Source: Welwitschia mirabilis
Taxonomy: Eukaryota > Gnetophyta > Gnetopsida > Welwitschiales
Assembly (NCBI GenBank): GCA_051453625.1
Contig: JBOZIK010000001.1
Coordinates: forward strand, 96,141,813-96,205,812
Length of the DNA: 64,000 nt
Direction of reading: 5' to 3'
The notes beneath the pieces were generated by a model. The model was not told where the DNA came from. It made no database searches and saw only the letters and a program-made list of their open reading frames with translations. Shown one piece after another: positions 11,184 to 22,739 of this stretch (position 1 is the stretch's first letter; each line of letters opens with the position of its first letter). Made by a program: the position numbers and the translations under genes.

Positions 11184-12330
11184 CTAATAGTGTACATTGA
11201 CTTTAAGGAGTTGATTATTTTTGGAATTTTCAATAAGAATAACTTCATGTGGAAAAACCATTTTTATTAAGAAGGGTCTTTTTGACTTGGCTATTACTTT
11301 CCCTGAAAAAAGATGTAAGCATGAGTTATATATCAAGACTAGTTCTCCCTTCTGAAAAGTTCTTTTAAGAATATGTTGATCATGGAAATTCTTCATCCTA
11401 TCCTATTTATTCTCATGTTATCATAGGATTTCTAATTTTGTCTAGTTCATTGAGTTTTATGACCCTATTTTTCTTTGTAGCCTCTTAGTCTAAGTTCATA
11501 TTCTTGATTTCCCAGTAAGTACTATGTTCAAGTTCCATAGGTAAATGACATGTTTTACTATGACTAACTGAAAAGATGACATTCCTAAGGGTGTTTTATA
11601 AGTAGTGTAATATGCCCCTAAGACATCATTAAGTTTGAAAGACCAGTTTTTTTTGGTTGATTTTACTACTTTTTGAAGGATTTTCTTAAGTTTCCTATTC
11701 ATAACCTCAACTTGGTTACTTGTTTATGGGTGATAAGGAGTTGCAACTTTATGTGTAACCCCGTATTTAGAAAGAAGATTATTGAATATTATATTATAAA
11801 AGTGTGTCCCTCCATCACTAATTAAAACACGTGGATAGCCAAAATGAGTTAAGACATTTTCTTTAAAGAATTGATATTAGCATCATTTGTTTGATAAGCA
11901 AAAGCTTCAACTCGCTTAGTTACATAGTCAACACAAACAAGGATGTATTAATGTGCATTAGATAATGGACAAGGGCCTTAGAAATCTATTTCCCATACGT
12001 CAAAGGGTTCAACAGTAAGAATGAGATTTAAAGGCATCATTCATCTTTAAGAAAGACTTCCTAACCTTTAATATTTATCACAAGAATTATAGTAAAGATA
12101 GGATTTTTTAAAAACTGATGAACAATAAAAATTGGATTAGAATATTTTTATTGAAGTCTTATTAATTGAGTAGCAACCCCTACAAGCCTTAGAATGGTAG
12201 TGTTTAAGTATGTCTTAAATGTCAGTTTGAGGGATACATTTGCGAATGACTTGATCTAGATAGTGTTTAAAAAGGTATGGACTATCCTAGAAGAAATATT
12301 TAACTTGGCCTAAGAACCTCTTTTTAACAT
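11184..12330 (-). pseudogene. Athila integrase remnant (inner element)
   Basis: The zinc-binding N-terminal region is seen at about 12260-12110 on the minus strand as DQVIRKCIP followed by a degraded HCHSxAxGGHF stretch. The catalytic core around 11840-11780 reads LISDGGTHFYN, which keeps the second Asp. After a stop replacing Gln in HPQTSxQ comes the third acidic residue in QVEVMNRKLK. The C-terminal part is well kept: 11496-11702 (DVLGAYYTTYKTPLGMS, family DALWAYRTAxKTPIGMS) and 11184-11396 (LVLIYNSCLHLFSGK, family VLLxNSRLxLFPGKL). Integrase inserts element DNA into the chromosome. It is non-functional here through stops and frameshifts. Confidence 0.9.
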
Positions 12331-13980
12331 TGATGGTCTAGTGAAAAGGAATAGTTTTGAAGACTAAGTAGTTGACAATATCTACAAACTAAGGTATTTC
12401 TTTGACTAAAAAATAAATGTTCATCAGGAAAAGTATCATCCATAGGTAAAGATGTTTGCAGCTTATTTGAAAATATGTGAGAAAGGTAATCTGTGATAAC
12501 ATTATCAAAGCCTTTCTTATTCTTAATCTCTAAATTAAATTGCTAAAGGAATATGATCTATTTGACCAGATGTGGTTTTGAATCCTTTCTGGTAAAAAGA
12601 TATCTAAGAGTTGATTGATCAGTAGAAATGATTACCTTAGATTTTAAGCCTAAATTTTTTAGGAGCAAAGATAATATCCATAAGCTCATTATCTGTGTAG
12701 TCAATCACAGTTGGCTTTTTATTGATTCTTTACCCTAAAACAACTCCGACTATAAAGTCATTAGCATCATACATAAGTTTAAAAGGTAACTTCTAATTAG
12801 GTAGTTAGATAATGGGTGTGGAAGTTAGTTTTTCTTTGAGTTATTCAAATGCATTTTAATATTCTGAATTCTAGTCAAAGAAGGTGTTCTTGCTCAAAAG
12901 ATTACACAAATACTTAAAGGTTTTAATAAAATCTTGATGCATAACCTATAATATCTTGCATGTCCTAAAAATGATCTAATACCTTTTGGTTTCTTAAGGG
13001 TTGATAGGTATGTGATTAAGGAGACGACATGTTCTAAAACTAAGCCTTGATTTATTATGAAATAGAATTTTTAATGCATTTTTTAATTCCCTATTGAGAG
13101 ATGACATGTCCTAAAACTAAGCCTTGATTTACCATGAAATAGAATTTTTCCTAGTTGAGTATAAGACATTTTTTTAATGCATATTTTAAGGACACGTTTT
13201 AAGTTATTCAAATAATGGTTAAATGAGATTTCATAAACTGAGAAGACATCCATGAAAACTTCAACATTTGAATCTAATAAATCGGAGAAGATTCCAAACA
13301 TGTAACTTTAAAAACTAGTACATGCATTGCATAGGCCAGAGAGCATTCGTTTGTAAGCAAATGTTTAATAGGAGTAGGTAAAGATAGTTTTATTTTAATC
13401 TTCAAGAACAATTTCAATCTAGTTGTAACCTAAGTAACCATATAAGAAATAGTAAAAAGGATGTCCTGTGAGTTGTTCTAAAATTTAGTCTAGAAAAGAA
13501 AGAGGATAATGGTATTTTTTAGACATAGTATTTAATTTCTTATAATCAATACACATCCCCCATTTTATAGCAGGTTTGGTAGGGATAAGCTCATTATGTT
13601 CATTAGGGATAAGGATAATTTTTGATGTTTTGGCTGCGGTATGAGTTGGACTTATTCACTTGATATCTAAAATAGGGTAGCTAATTCCATTGTGAAGAAA
13701 TCTAATTACCTCATTTTTAATAGTTTCCCTCATAGTTGGGTTTATCCTATATTGTGCTACAATGGATGGTTTGACAGCTTTCTCTAAACAGATATGGTGC
13801 ATGAAAATACTAGGTTCAATGTCTCTAATGTCATAGAGGATCCATGCTATTATCTGTTTATTCTTTCTTAAGAGTCTAAGCAATTGATCTTCTTCAGATG
13901 CAGTTAATAAAGAGTTTATGACTATTGAAAAGGTGGATTTATTACCTAAGAAAGCATATTTCAGATCATCAGCCAAGGGA
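12330..13980 (-). pseudogene. Athila reverse transcriptase and RNase H remnant (inner element)
   Basis: The longest open part, 13656-13976, carries LKYAFLGNKSTF, IIAWILYDIRDIEPSIFMHHI and INPTMRETIKNEVIRFLHNGISYPI, a clear match to the Athila RT start (LKYAFLGExSTxPVI ... GWTIADIKGISPSICMHRI). Downstream come MCIDYKKLN and YKRMLSGLCNA (family YRRMPFGLCNAP). The catalytic FMDD box reads FMDV at 13245-13256, so the second catalytic Asp is lost. An internal 77-bp tandem duplication at 13026-13149 repeats the segment of family motif EGIVLGH. RNase H-like sequence continues to about 12400. Confidence 0.92.
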
Positions 13981-14003
13981 TTCAGTTTTAAGTAAACTTT
14001 ATT

Positions 14004-14580
14004 TTAGGCTATGCGGCAAGTTTCTTGAGATAATTCTATTTCATCGATTTTAGAAGAATAAGAAGTTGATTTTTTATCCTCAACAAGGCTTTCTATCCTA
14101 TTTATGTATTCTACCCCTTCATCATTCAATGCCAACTTCATAACATTAAAGACATTTAGCTCTATGGTCATGTTGCTAAAGGAAATTTTCATTACTCCAT
14201 TCCTACAACTGATTAAGGCATTAGAGGTTGCTAAGAATGGTCTTTTTATGATCATGAAAACTATTTGATTTAATGATTTCTCTATGTCTAAAACATTAAA
14301 TCTATTGGGAAATAACAACTATCCACTCTAACTATGACATCCTCAATAACTTCTAACGATATTTTAAAAGAATTATCTACTAATTGGACTTAGAGTTTTG
14401 TGTTTTTGAGTCCTTCTAAGCCTACCTCCTTATAGGTTTTATAAGGGAGTAAATTTACAGTGGTTTCTAAATCTAACAAGGCTTGGTTGAGAGTTTTATT
14501 GCCTATAGTAATGATAATTGTGGGACGTCCAGTGTTTTTATGCTTTGGTAGGAATTGGATTTGGAGAATTGCACTCATTT
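14004..14580 (-). pseudogene. Athila aspartic protease and protease-RT linker (inner element)
   Basis: 14390-14578 encodes ALLDLETTVNLLPYKTYKEVGL. The family sequence is ALLDLGASVNLLPYSVYKxLGL, so the Gly after Asp-Leu has become Glu in the active site. 14004-14318 continues after a frame break with KRPFLATSNALISCRNG and NVFNVMKLAL (family GRPFLATGxALIDVxxGxL and FNVxxAMKxP). The protease would process Gag-Pol. Confidence 0.9.
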
Positions 14581-14599
14581 ATTGAGCTAAAAAGGCTTT

Positions 14600-16450
14600 A
14601 TATTTAACATTCATTTGCCTTTTTATAATACATAAGTCCTTAAGGAATTTTGCATAGAAGAGGACCTGTTTGATGGATTCTTGAAGAGGAATGTTTATTT
14701 TAACTTCTTTGAAAATTTCTAGGGCCTCTCATTGCTTTTCATTATATTTTCCTTCCTTAGATATTGGGGAAAAGGCAATGGTTCTTTGCAAGTAAGAAAT
14801 GAGTCTTCACTCTTATCATTTTCCTTAATTTATATATGGTTTTATTTATCTTTAGGCTTATTTTATGTGGTGGATTTTCTAGCTCTTCTTCATTCCTAAG
14901 GAATATAGAATTGGTCTTTTCCAGGTGTTCTACCCCTTTTGTAAATCTCACTTTTTTTAGGTTTGATTGGGAGCTCATGGAAAGCTTCACTGTTTCTCTT
15001 TGATTTATTGATGAAAGAATGTGGTTGGTGATTTGTTGGAGTTGGTTTAGAGTCTATTCAAGCTTTTGATTTATTTGTTCTTTTCTTTGATTTACTTGCA
15101 TTTGTGTTTTATTTTCTCGCATTTGTATTTTAATGAACTTTTTGAAAGCATCCTCTAATGAGTTAGATGAAGTTATTTGATAGTTTAAAGATGAAAGGTA
15201 AGAATTAGAATATGAGGAAAATAACTTTTAGGTTAAAAATTTTGTTGTAGGGTGTTGTCTTGCATCTAAGAGAAATTTTGATGATTTTGTCAACCAAGAT
15301 TATAAGTGTTAGAGTAAGGGTTATTTTTAGGGTTTTACCATTATCCTACTGTGTTCAATTATTAATTTACTATGCTTTGGAATAAAGGGATAAGTTGACA
15401 TTCAGGGTTTTCATAAGTGTTAATGTGGCAAATTAAACACTCAGGTTTAGTGATCATAGGTGAGGTTGAGGGTGAGGCACTTAATGATTCTAACTTTCTT
15501 ACTAGTTTATTAATTATGTTGTTCATCTCAAAGTTTTTTTGGGGCTTAAGGATATTAGTTATCTTAACTTAATGATGTGATCTTAAAGGTTCCATGATCT
15601 TTTTCTAATTTTTCAACCTTTTAGCTACACTTTCTAAATGCTCCCAAATCTCATCTAGTGGCATGCTCAAGAAATTTCCATAGCTCATCATTTTCACTAA
15701 TTGATGGTTATTTGTGGATAAACTATCATAAAAGAAACTTATCTGCCTACCTAGTTCAAAACCATGTTGAGGGCATCTTAATAATAAATATTCATATCTT
15801 TTTAAGGTTTAGGAGAAGGTTTCATGGTCCTTTTATTGAAAGTTCATAATTTCTTTGCTAAGAGCATTTGTCTTATGGCTAGAAAAGAACTTAGAAATAA
15901 AGGTTTTACTTAAATCCAAAAATTCGTAATGAGTAAGAGTTCAGATTGTACAATAAGCATTTTGCCTTCTCTTTTAGGAAAAAGGGGAATAAGATAAGTC
16001 TAACGCATAATGAGTGTTGGGATTTGAGAAATAGTTGATAAGAAACACTCAAATTCCTTAAGGTGTAAGTAAGGATCTTCAAATTCAAGCCCATGAAAAT
16101 GGGACAAGAGTTAGATAGTAAAAGGTTTAAACTCTAGCCTTTGATTAATAGGTAATAGACTATGCAAGAGGTTGTCCCTAACCTTTACAGTTAGAGGTAA
16201 CCATGAAGGGTTTGCCTAGATTAATTGGTAGCAGTAGTGAGGATAGCTTGAAACCTATTGAGAATTTCTTAATTTGATAGGATTTCATTAGAAGAATTAA
16301 GTGGATTATTTGGATTATTTTATGGTAAGACAATTTGATTATTTTTGGTTCTCATTTTTAGTTCTAAGTTCTCTCATTATTTCAAGATCGGTAAAGAAGT
16401 CCTTGTTGTTTTGAGTTAATATTCCTATTCTATCATGGATCCAGGTCATA
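14600..16450 (-). pseudogene. Athila gag remnant (inner element)
   Basis: At about 15990-15910 the retrotransposon Gag core is visible as FFLKEKAKCLLYNLNSYSL (family FSLKDKAKxWLxSLxPxSI). A Gln- and Lys-rich, probably coiled stretch lies around 15150-15000 (QMRENKTQMQVNQRKEQINQ), followed by the linker before the protease at 14990-14757. Stops and frameshifts are frequent. No CCHC knuckle is identifiable in the C-terminal part. Gag would form the particle that packages element RNA. Confidence 0.75.
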
Positions 16451-17040
16451 TAAGAGATTATTCTAGATGGTTGCAAGAAGTTTTAAAAGGTTGAAAAATT
16501 ATAGCTAAAACATTTAAGATCACAATAAAATAAAATAAAGACATGAATAAAATCAAGAAAAATCATGAGAAAATTTTAAAGGTTTTAAAAATTTATGAAT
16601 GTAGTAGAATAGAGTAGAGACGATAAACAACAAATGTGAGTAAAATGTTATGAGAATCATGAAATATTTTTAAGAAAATTTTAATGATTATATGCACACA
16701 AAAACATAGAAAACACAATAGAAAAAAAAGCATGCAACACAATTGTAAAGTTTGATTAGAAAATTTTTAAAGTTTAAAAGTTTTCTTAACTCTAAAGAAA
16801 CTTGCAACAAATGTTAGACCTATAGAAAACAAGTTAGAAAATTAAAAACAAAGTAAAAGAAAAAGGACCAATTTGGGATAACACTAGGAGGATTAGTACT
16901 AACCATTGAAAAGCATACAAAAGAAAGGAAAAAAGAACTAGTTTGGGTATCATTAGATGAAAATTAGTACCCATCACTAGAAATATAAAAACTTGTAAAA
17001 AGGAAAAAATAATGTTCCTTTGAGCTAATACCATGCCATT
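16451..17040 (-). other. 5' leader of the inner element
   Basis: AT-rich, non-coding. It aligns with 5844-6330 on the other strand. The gag frame probably opens near 16440 on the minus strand. Confidence 0.7.
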
Positions 17041-17059
17041 ATCTCTAGTAACAATTCCA
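17041..17059 (-). promoter_or_regulatory. Primer-binding site of the inner element, tRNA-Asp type, decayed
   Basis: On the minus strand TGGAATTGTTACTAGAGAT starts five bases after the LTR-C end. It matches the Athila tRNA-Asp PBS at the same positions as the outer element's site, again mainly with C-to-T and G-to-A changes. Confidence 0.7.
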
Positions 17060-17064
17060 AAATT

Positions 17065-18236
17065 TGATTAACTTCATATTATAATGTCTCAGACTTAAAA
17101 CTAAGTTAGAAACTTAGTTATCATTCTTTCTCAAGGGTAACATTAGGTATTGGCTAAAACTATACTAACTTTAATCTCAATGCAAGTTGTAAAAAGAAAA
17201 GAAAATAAAAGAAGAGATGAAATGAATCTTAGGTTTTAAACTTTATATTGGTTAGGAGGAAAGCAAACTAGCTCCGAGGTATTACTAATTTGTCCTATGC
17301 AATTCTTCACTTTAAATTTATTCAATTGTCCTTTTATAAAATAATAAAAACCATCAAGTGCTTTCAGTCTAATTCACAGAGCATAATCTCATCCATCATA
17401 TGATAAATGATAAATCCAACTAATACTTTAATCTTAAATAATAATAAAAAGTAAGGACCCCTAAAGTACTTAAAATATATAAAATTAAAAGACTAAGTGA
17501 TAAAGAAAAATTCACACAACTTAATTAATCTTGATAGTTAAAGAAGTTATCTAAGCATCCTAATTATGACATTACTCATGAAACAAGATCAAAGAAAAGC
17601 AACTTTTATATTATAAAAAGAAAAACTTTACAACAAAGGAAGAAGGAAGTAGGAAGAACTCCTTAGTAATCCTCAAAGACTAGCTCACTCCCCCAAAGAG
17701 TCACCTTGAAATCTATCATAAGTTGATGCTTCAAAGTCTTTAATTTTTCCAAAACAAAGATGAATACAATGAAGTGTTTAAGGCCCTTTTATAGGGAGAG
17801 ATGGGGTTGAGGGATGGTTACATTCTTAGCTTGTAGCGTTAGATAGATTAAATTTTGTCATCTAGCATTAAGTAGAATCTTTATCATTTACCATTTAGTG
17901 GAGGTTGTCTTGTAGCATTTGGTGGAGATCATTATATAGATATAATGCCACCTCTACATGCCTCTATCACATGTCTTTAAATGCTTTTGCTATATGTTGC
18001 AACATCATATCTCCATTGCCACCATGATTTTATGCAAAGTTTTGTTCATTTTCTGCCATGTGTTCTAAAAGTGACTAAATATCTACAATTTAACGTGGAG
18101 ACAAACATGAAATTCAATTTTATTTTAAAAATAATAAAAGACACATTTTATGATTAAAATAATTAAATTAATATCTTCATTCACAATAAATTAGCCTGAA
18201 ACACTTGATACAAATGTCAATTTTTACATGTTAACA
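17065..18236 (-). repeat. 5' LTR of the inner Athila element (LTR-C)
   Basis: Minus-strand ends are TGTTAACATG (18236) and GTTAATCA (17065): canonical TG...CA with a good inverted repeat, TGTTAAC / GTTAATCA-like. It is 1172 bp, against 1167 for LTR-B. It keeps the best promoter of the four LTRs. Confidence 0.92.
17784..17796 (-). promoter_or_regulatory. TATA box of LTR-C
   Basis: On the minus strand CTCCCTATAAAAGGG, a near-perfect TATA box, about 440 bases into the LTR. It is followed by AAACACTTCATTG, where transcription (the U3/R boundary) would be expected within about 30 bases. Confidence 0.6.
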
Positions 18237-18241
18237 CTGCT
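18237..18241. repeat. Right target-site duplication of the inner element
   Basis: CTGCT immediately follows the LTR-C TG end and pairs with CTTCT at 8242-8246. Confidence 0.65.
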
Positions 18242-19579
18242 TTATTTACCTATTTCATTCCTAATAATTCCACCAAACCAATAAACCATCCACTCAAACC
18301 ATTAACCCATGAGTTTTTGAGACTTACTGATTTAGGTTTGTATCCCTTAAAACAAAAATCAATAATAAGCAATTGTGTTCTCACTTAAGTAAGGTTAAGA
18401 TCAAGTTCATTTATGGGCTTTTAAGGAAACAAATGCTTATTTTAAGTAGCTTAATTAAGAACAAATTTTCTTAGAGTCTTCAGTTTCATTAAAACTTAGA
18501 TAAAAAGGTGAAATTTACCTTTACATGTAATCTTTAAGTAAAAATCCTTTAATGGAGACAAGATGTATCTTGACTAGGCTAATAAGCTGATGACCCCCTA
18601 AAAGTGCATAAAAAAATGACATGGAAAGATGAAGATGAAGAAAATAATATATATTTTATCCAAAAGCACATAACATTAATTACTTAGTTGGGTTTAGTTA
18701 ACTACATTGAGGCTATAGATGCCTACTAGAAATGGAGCTCTAATGATCTAATTGTAACATATTCAACTACATTAGGGCTATAAACGCTCATTGGTAATGC
18801 AACATTGATTTTTGTATAATACAACATGCTTAACTCTATTAGTAAAAAATGTCATAACATTGGATGCCTAATGTGATTCAAATCAAAGGCATAATACATA
18901 TGTAAAGGTAGAAATAAAAAATAAGGAATGAAGAGATGGGAATTAAAGGCCTTATATGAACCATTAACTTTCATACTTTGGATTTGCATGGATTCCTTAT
19001 ATTCCTATAGGTTACTTAGTTAAGAATTAACTTGGTTGATATCGTAGTCTATTAAAAATACAAAAATATGATAAATGACTAATAACTTAGGAAGTTCACT
19101 TGTTTATTCATAGTTTCTGGTTTCATTCCATTCACGCATTTTTCATTTCATTTACCTTGCATCACTTCACTACATTTTACTTCTTATCATTTTCATGAGA
19201 AATAACTCCTAAGGTAGAAACTATTTTCACGATAGTTTTTCCACTTAGCACATGTTTGGTTGTAAATACCCTGCCTTTTTCATTAGTTTAACTTGCATTA
19301 TTTTTAATAAAATAACTGTTCATGATCTATCTATACCTACGTTCTCAAATAACTTAATGTTTTTACCATAAAATTTGAGGATAAAGTCAAGTTTTAATTA
19401 GGAGTGTGGCATCTAGATTTTCACTCAATCTTCACTAAATTTTTTACTTTGATGCCTTAATCACATAAATTGGTCATAAAATTTTGCAAGTTATATCATT
19501 TGCACACTTGGTGTGCTTTTAACTTATATAATTTTTCCATATTTAACCATTTTGTTATTGACCTTTTGCTAAGGCACTA
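18242..19579 (+). other. 3' internal region of the outer element
   Basis: It aligns with the reverse complement of about 9440-11150, the post-integrase region of the inner element: for example, the string ending CATTAACCCATGAG near 18300 and the GTCTTTTACTAG-type end. The alignment continues right up to the insertion junction. No open frame is seen. Confidence 0.8.
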
Positions 19580-19600
19580 GTAAAAGACTAGTTAGGGGTG
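19580..19600 (+). promoter_or_regulatory. Polypurine tract of the outer element
   Basis: AAAAGACTAGTTAGGGGTG precedes the TG of LTR-D directly. It corresponds to the tract at 9414-9436. Confidence 0.65.
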
Positions 19601-21277
19601 TGTTAACATGTAAAAATTGACATTTATATCAAGTATTTTTTACCAATTTATTATAAATAAAGACATTAATTTAAGTGTTTTAATATAAAATATGTATTCT
19701 ATTATTTTAAAAAAATTTAATTTTATTATTTTCTTCATAAAAATGTTTTGGAATACATGACAAAAATGGATACAATTCTGCATAAATTAATGATGGCAAT
19801 GGAGAGAGACAAAGTGGTAACATGTAGTAAAAGAATTTGAAGCCATGTGGGGACAACATTGGGAACATGTGNNNNNNNNNNNNNNNNNNNNNNNNNNNNN
19901 NNNNNNNNNNNNNNNNNNNNNNNNNNNNNNNNNNNNNNNNNNNNNNNNNNNNNNNNNNNNNNNNNNNNNNNNNNNNNNNNNNNNNNNNNNNNNNNNNNNN
20001 NNNNNNNNNNNNNNNNNNNNNNNNNNNNNNNNNNNNNNNNNNNNNNNNNNNGTTTTAATATAAAATATGTATTCTATTATTTTAAAAAAATTTAATTTTA
20101 TTATTTTCTTCATAAAAATGTTTTGGAATACATGACAAAAATGGATATAATTCTGCATAAATTAATGATGGCAATGGAGAGAGACAAAGTGGTGACATGT
20201 AGTAAAAGCATTTGAAGCCATGTGGGGATAACACTGGGGACATGTGATAATAGTTTTAGTTAATAGAGGAATTCAGCTCTAAAGGCCACATGTTAGACCC
20301 ATCATGATGAATATTCCACCTAATGCTATGTAATAATCTCCATCAAATACTATAAGACAACCTCTACTAAATACTAAATGATGAAGATTCTACCTAATTC
20401 TAGAGGATGAAATGTTATTTATCTAACACTATAAGACAACCTCCATAAAATGCTTTAAGATAAAATCTTATGTACCTAATGCTAAATGATGAAGATTCTA
20501 CCTAATGCTATAAGTCAAGAGCTTGTAACCACTCTTCACTACCATCTCTCCTTATAAAAAGGCCTTGAACACTTCAATGTATTTAATTTTCCTTGGAAAA
20601 ATTGGAGAACTTTAGAGCATCAACTTATGGTGGCTTTCTAGATGACTCTTTACGGGATTGAGCTAGTATTCAAGGATTGATGGAAGAGTTATTCTTGCTT
20701 CCTTCTTTCTTTACTATAAAGTGTTTTTTTTTTTTTTTGTGGTGATATAAACATTGTTTTTCTTTAATCTTGATTCATAAGAAATATCATAATTAGGATG
20801 CTTAGGTAACTTCTTTAATTATCAAGTTTAATTTGGTCATGTAAATTCCTCTTTATTACTTACTCTTTTAATTTCATAAATCTTGAGTACTTTAGGAGTT
20901 CTTACTTTCTATTATTATTTAAGATTAAAGTGTTTGTTAGATTCATCATTGATCATATAGTGGATGAGACTATGCTCCATGAATTGAATTAAAATAACTT
21001 GATGGTTTCTATTGTTTTACAAGATGATAATTGGACAACTTTAGAGTGAAGGATTACAAAAGACAAAATTGGTAATACCTTGGAGATGGTTTTATTTTCT
21101 CCTCTCTAAGATGAATTTCAAATCTAAAGGTCACTTAATCTCTTCTTCTCTCTTCTTTTTGTAATTTCCCTTAAAGCGGTATAAAAATGAGTCAATACCT
21201 AATGTTATCCCTAAGGAAGAATGATAGCTAAGTGAAAACTTAGTTTAAATACGAGACATTGTATTATAAGTTGATTA
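19601..21277 (+). repeat. 3' LTR of the outer Athila element (LTR-D)
   Basis: Starts TGTTAACATGTAAAAATTG and ends TTGATTA, with the terminal CA mutated to TA. It contains a 180-N gap (19872-20051) flanked by a 195-bp near-identical duplication (19677-19871 and 20052-20246). Removing the gap and one copy gives about 1.3 kb, as in LTR-A. The doubled U3 block is present (near 20370 and 20480). Confidence 0.9.
20553..20560 (+). promoter_or_regulatory. TATA box of LTR-D
   Basis: CTCCTTATAAAAAGG, aligned with the TATA box of LTR-C and the damaged one at 5091-5098. Confidence 0.55.
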
Positions 21278-21282
21278 GTTTG
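21278..21282. repeat. Right target-site duplication of the outer element
   Basis: GTTTG, identical to 4486-4490. Confidence 0.85.
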
Positions 21283-22721
21283 ATCCCTTCTAAGTTCTTT
21301 AAGTGTTAGAAGAAAACCTTGCCTTTCCCCATCTTCCAAGGAGTAAGAGCCTCCAACTTATCTCTCCCTTTATAGAGGGCTTAGAGCTTTCAATTTTTCT
21401 ATTTTATTTTTAGAAATTTTATTTAAGAAATATTTTCCCTTGTCTTAATCTATTAATTAAATTCACTTAAGCTAAAAAAGTACTATCCTTTAGGTCCTTA
21501 ATACCCTAGCCCCTTACTTCTATTGATTTACTTATTTTGCTCTAAGCCACCATGTGAACTTTGTTACCTCCTCTTTTCCCTTCTTATATAAAGTTCTTGG
21601 TAAGCCTATTTAGGATTATCTATAATTTTCCTAGAATAATTCCTATCAAGGAACTATATCTAGTAATCATAAAATAATGAAGTCGGCTAGGATAATTTTT
21701 CCTTTTCTAGATTAAAAAAGAGAATTCCAACTATGACATCTCTTGCTAATTTTTCGAATGAGATATAACTAGAAGCATGTTTTTTTATTAAAACATGAAA
21801 ATTCCTAGGTAAAGATCCTTTATATTTTCCTTTAGAAGGCTCAGCATCCAATATATCACCCTTTCAACACTTGACCAAGTATTCATAAAATGGGCTTTAC
21901 TTTTTAGCTAACTAATTGCTAATCTTTATTCTTTTGTAAATAAGTCTAACCTATTCTTGATGGATCTAATTTACTACAAATTCACTTCCAAAAAAATGAT
22001 AGAGCCATTTTAAAAGTGGTTACACATTATATCTAAGTCATGTAGCCTCATGTCTTGATCTTCTTCCATAGTAATGTAATCCTAAAGACTATCCAACACT
22101 ATAATAAACAGATAGGGAAAAAGGGAATTCCCTTGTCTTAGGCCTCTTACTGCATTGTAAAAATCATGAACTTATTGATTGGCTCTTAAGATAAATTTAA
22201 AAAAAAACATACATATGTATGAGAAGGCTTATAAAGGCAAGGAAGAATTATTAATAAGCATAATGTGTCTTAGGAAATCCCAAGAAATTATATCATAAGA
22301 TTTCTGAATATCTAATTTTAAAGCCCACATTTTTAACTTCTTCTTTTAAATTAAATGAAAAATTTCATGATTAAAAATTACTTGATAAAGAATGAATCTA
22401 TTCTCTAAAAAATTAGCATGGTTGCATCTAATCACCTAGTGTAGATAGGGTCAGATTCTAGGAACCAGCACTTTAGAGAAGAATCAGTAGATGATGTTAT
22501 AAACCCTTATTAGTCTATAATCATGTGTTTCGCTAGCCTCCCATTTTTTTTGGAATCATAATTAGATGGATATTTTTCCCAGCATAAGGCACTAATTCCA
22601 AGGTGAGGATTTTGTTAAAAGTATTTTTTGTTGATTTATCAATTAAATTCCAAAACTTCTTAAAGAACTTAACTAACCAACCATCTAGTCTAAGGCTCCT
22701 ATTTGACTTCATTTGCTTCAA
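21283..22721 (-). pseudogene. LINE-A reverse transcriptase
   Basis: The open part 22533-22721 has MKSNRSLRLDGWLVKFFKKFW and LIMIPKKMGG (family KxxKAPGPDGxxxxFYKxFW and LIPKKxG). Further on come ALKLDIQKSYDIISWDFL (family LKLDxxKAYDRVSWxFL, about 22310-22260) and RGLRQGNSLFPYLF (family RGLRQGDPLSPYLF, about 22145-22100). Then come YLG (about 21800) and a degraded GGLGI region near 21500. The FADD box lies in a badly decayed stretch and was not recognised. RT makes first-strand cDNA at the nicked target. Confidence 0.9.
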
Positions 22722-22739
22722 GTTATTTTAAACTTCATT

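Larger units (their letters stand above)
8247..18236 (-). mobile_element. Inner, structurally complete Athila-family Ty3/gypsy element
   Basis: On the minus strand: 5' LTR (18236 to 17065), PBS, leader, gag, protease, RT/RNase H, integrase, about 1.7 kb of non-coding 3' sequence, polypurine tract and 3' LTR (9413 to 8247). The domain order PR-RT-RH-IN is gypsy, and the individual sequences plus the tRNA-Asp-type PBS fit Athila. Its length is 9990 bp, including a 475-N gap at 9532-10006. LTRs differ at about 33 of about 284 compared positions, fewer than the outer pair, so it is the younger insertion. All frames are broken, so it is not autonomous now. Confidence 0.9.
4491..21277 (+). mobile_element. 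Outer Athila-family Ty3/gypsy element, apparently non-autonomous, hosting a nested element
   Basis: It has a 5' LTR at 4491-5819, a PBS at 5825-5843, a 5' leader, about 1.9 kb of family-unlike sequence, then (after the nested element at 8247-18236) a 1.36 kb 3' internal stretch, a polypurine tract and a 3' LTR at 19601-21277. Perfect 5-bp duplications flank it. The two LTRs share an extra U3 block that the nested element's LTRs lack, so they belong together. Without the insert the internal region is only about 3.8 kb, and no gag, protease, RT or integrase motif is found in it. It therefore depended on an autonomous relative, or lost gag-pol by deletion. By eye, about 54 differences in about 255 bp separate the LTRs, so it is old. 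Confidence 0.85.

Noticed and set aside
4491-21277. LTR-A and LTR-D as two independent solo LTRs
   Set aside because: LTR-A is followed by a PBS and a leader matching the inner element, LTR-D is preceded by a polypurine tract, both share the same U3 duplication, and their outer flanks carry the same GTTTG.
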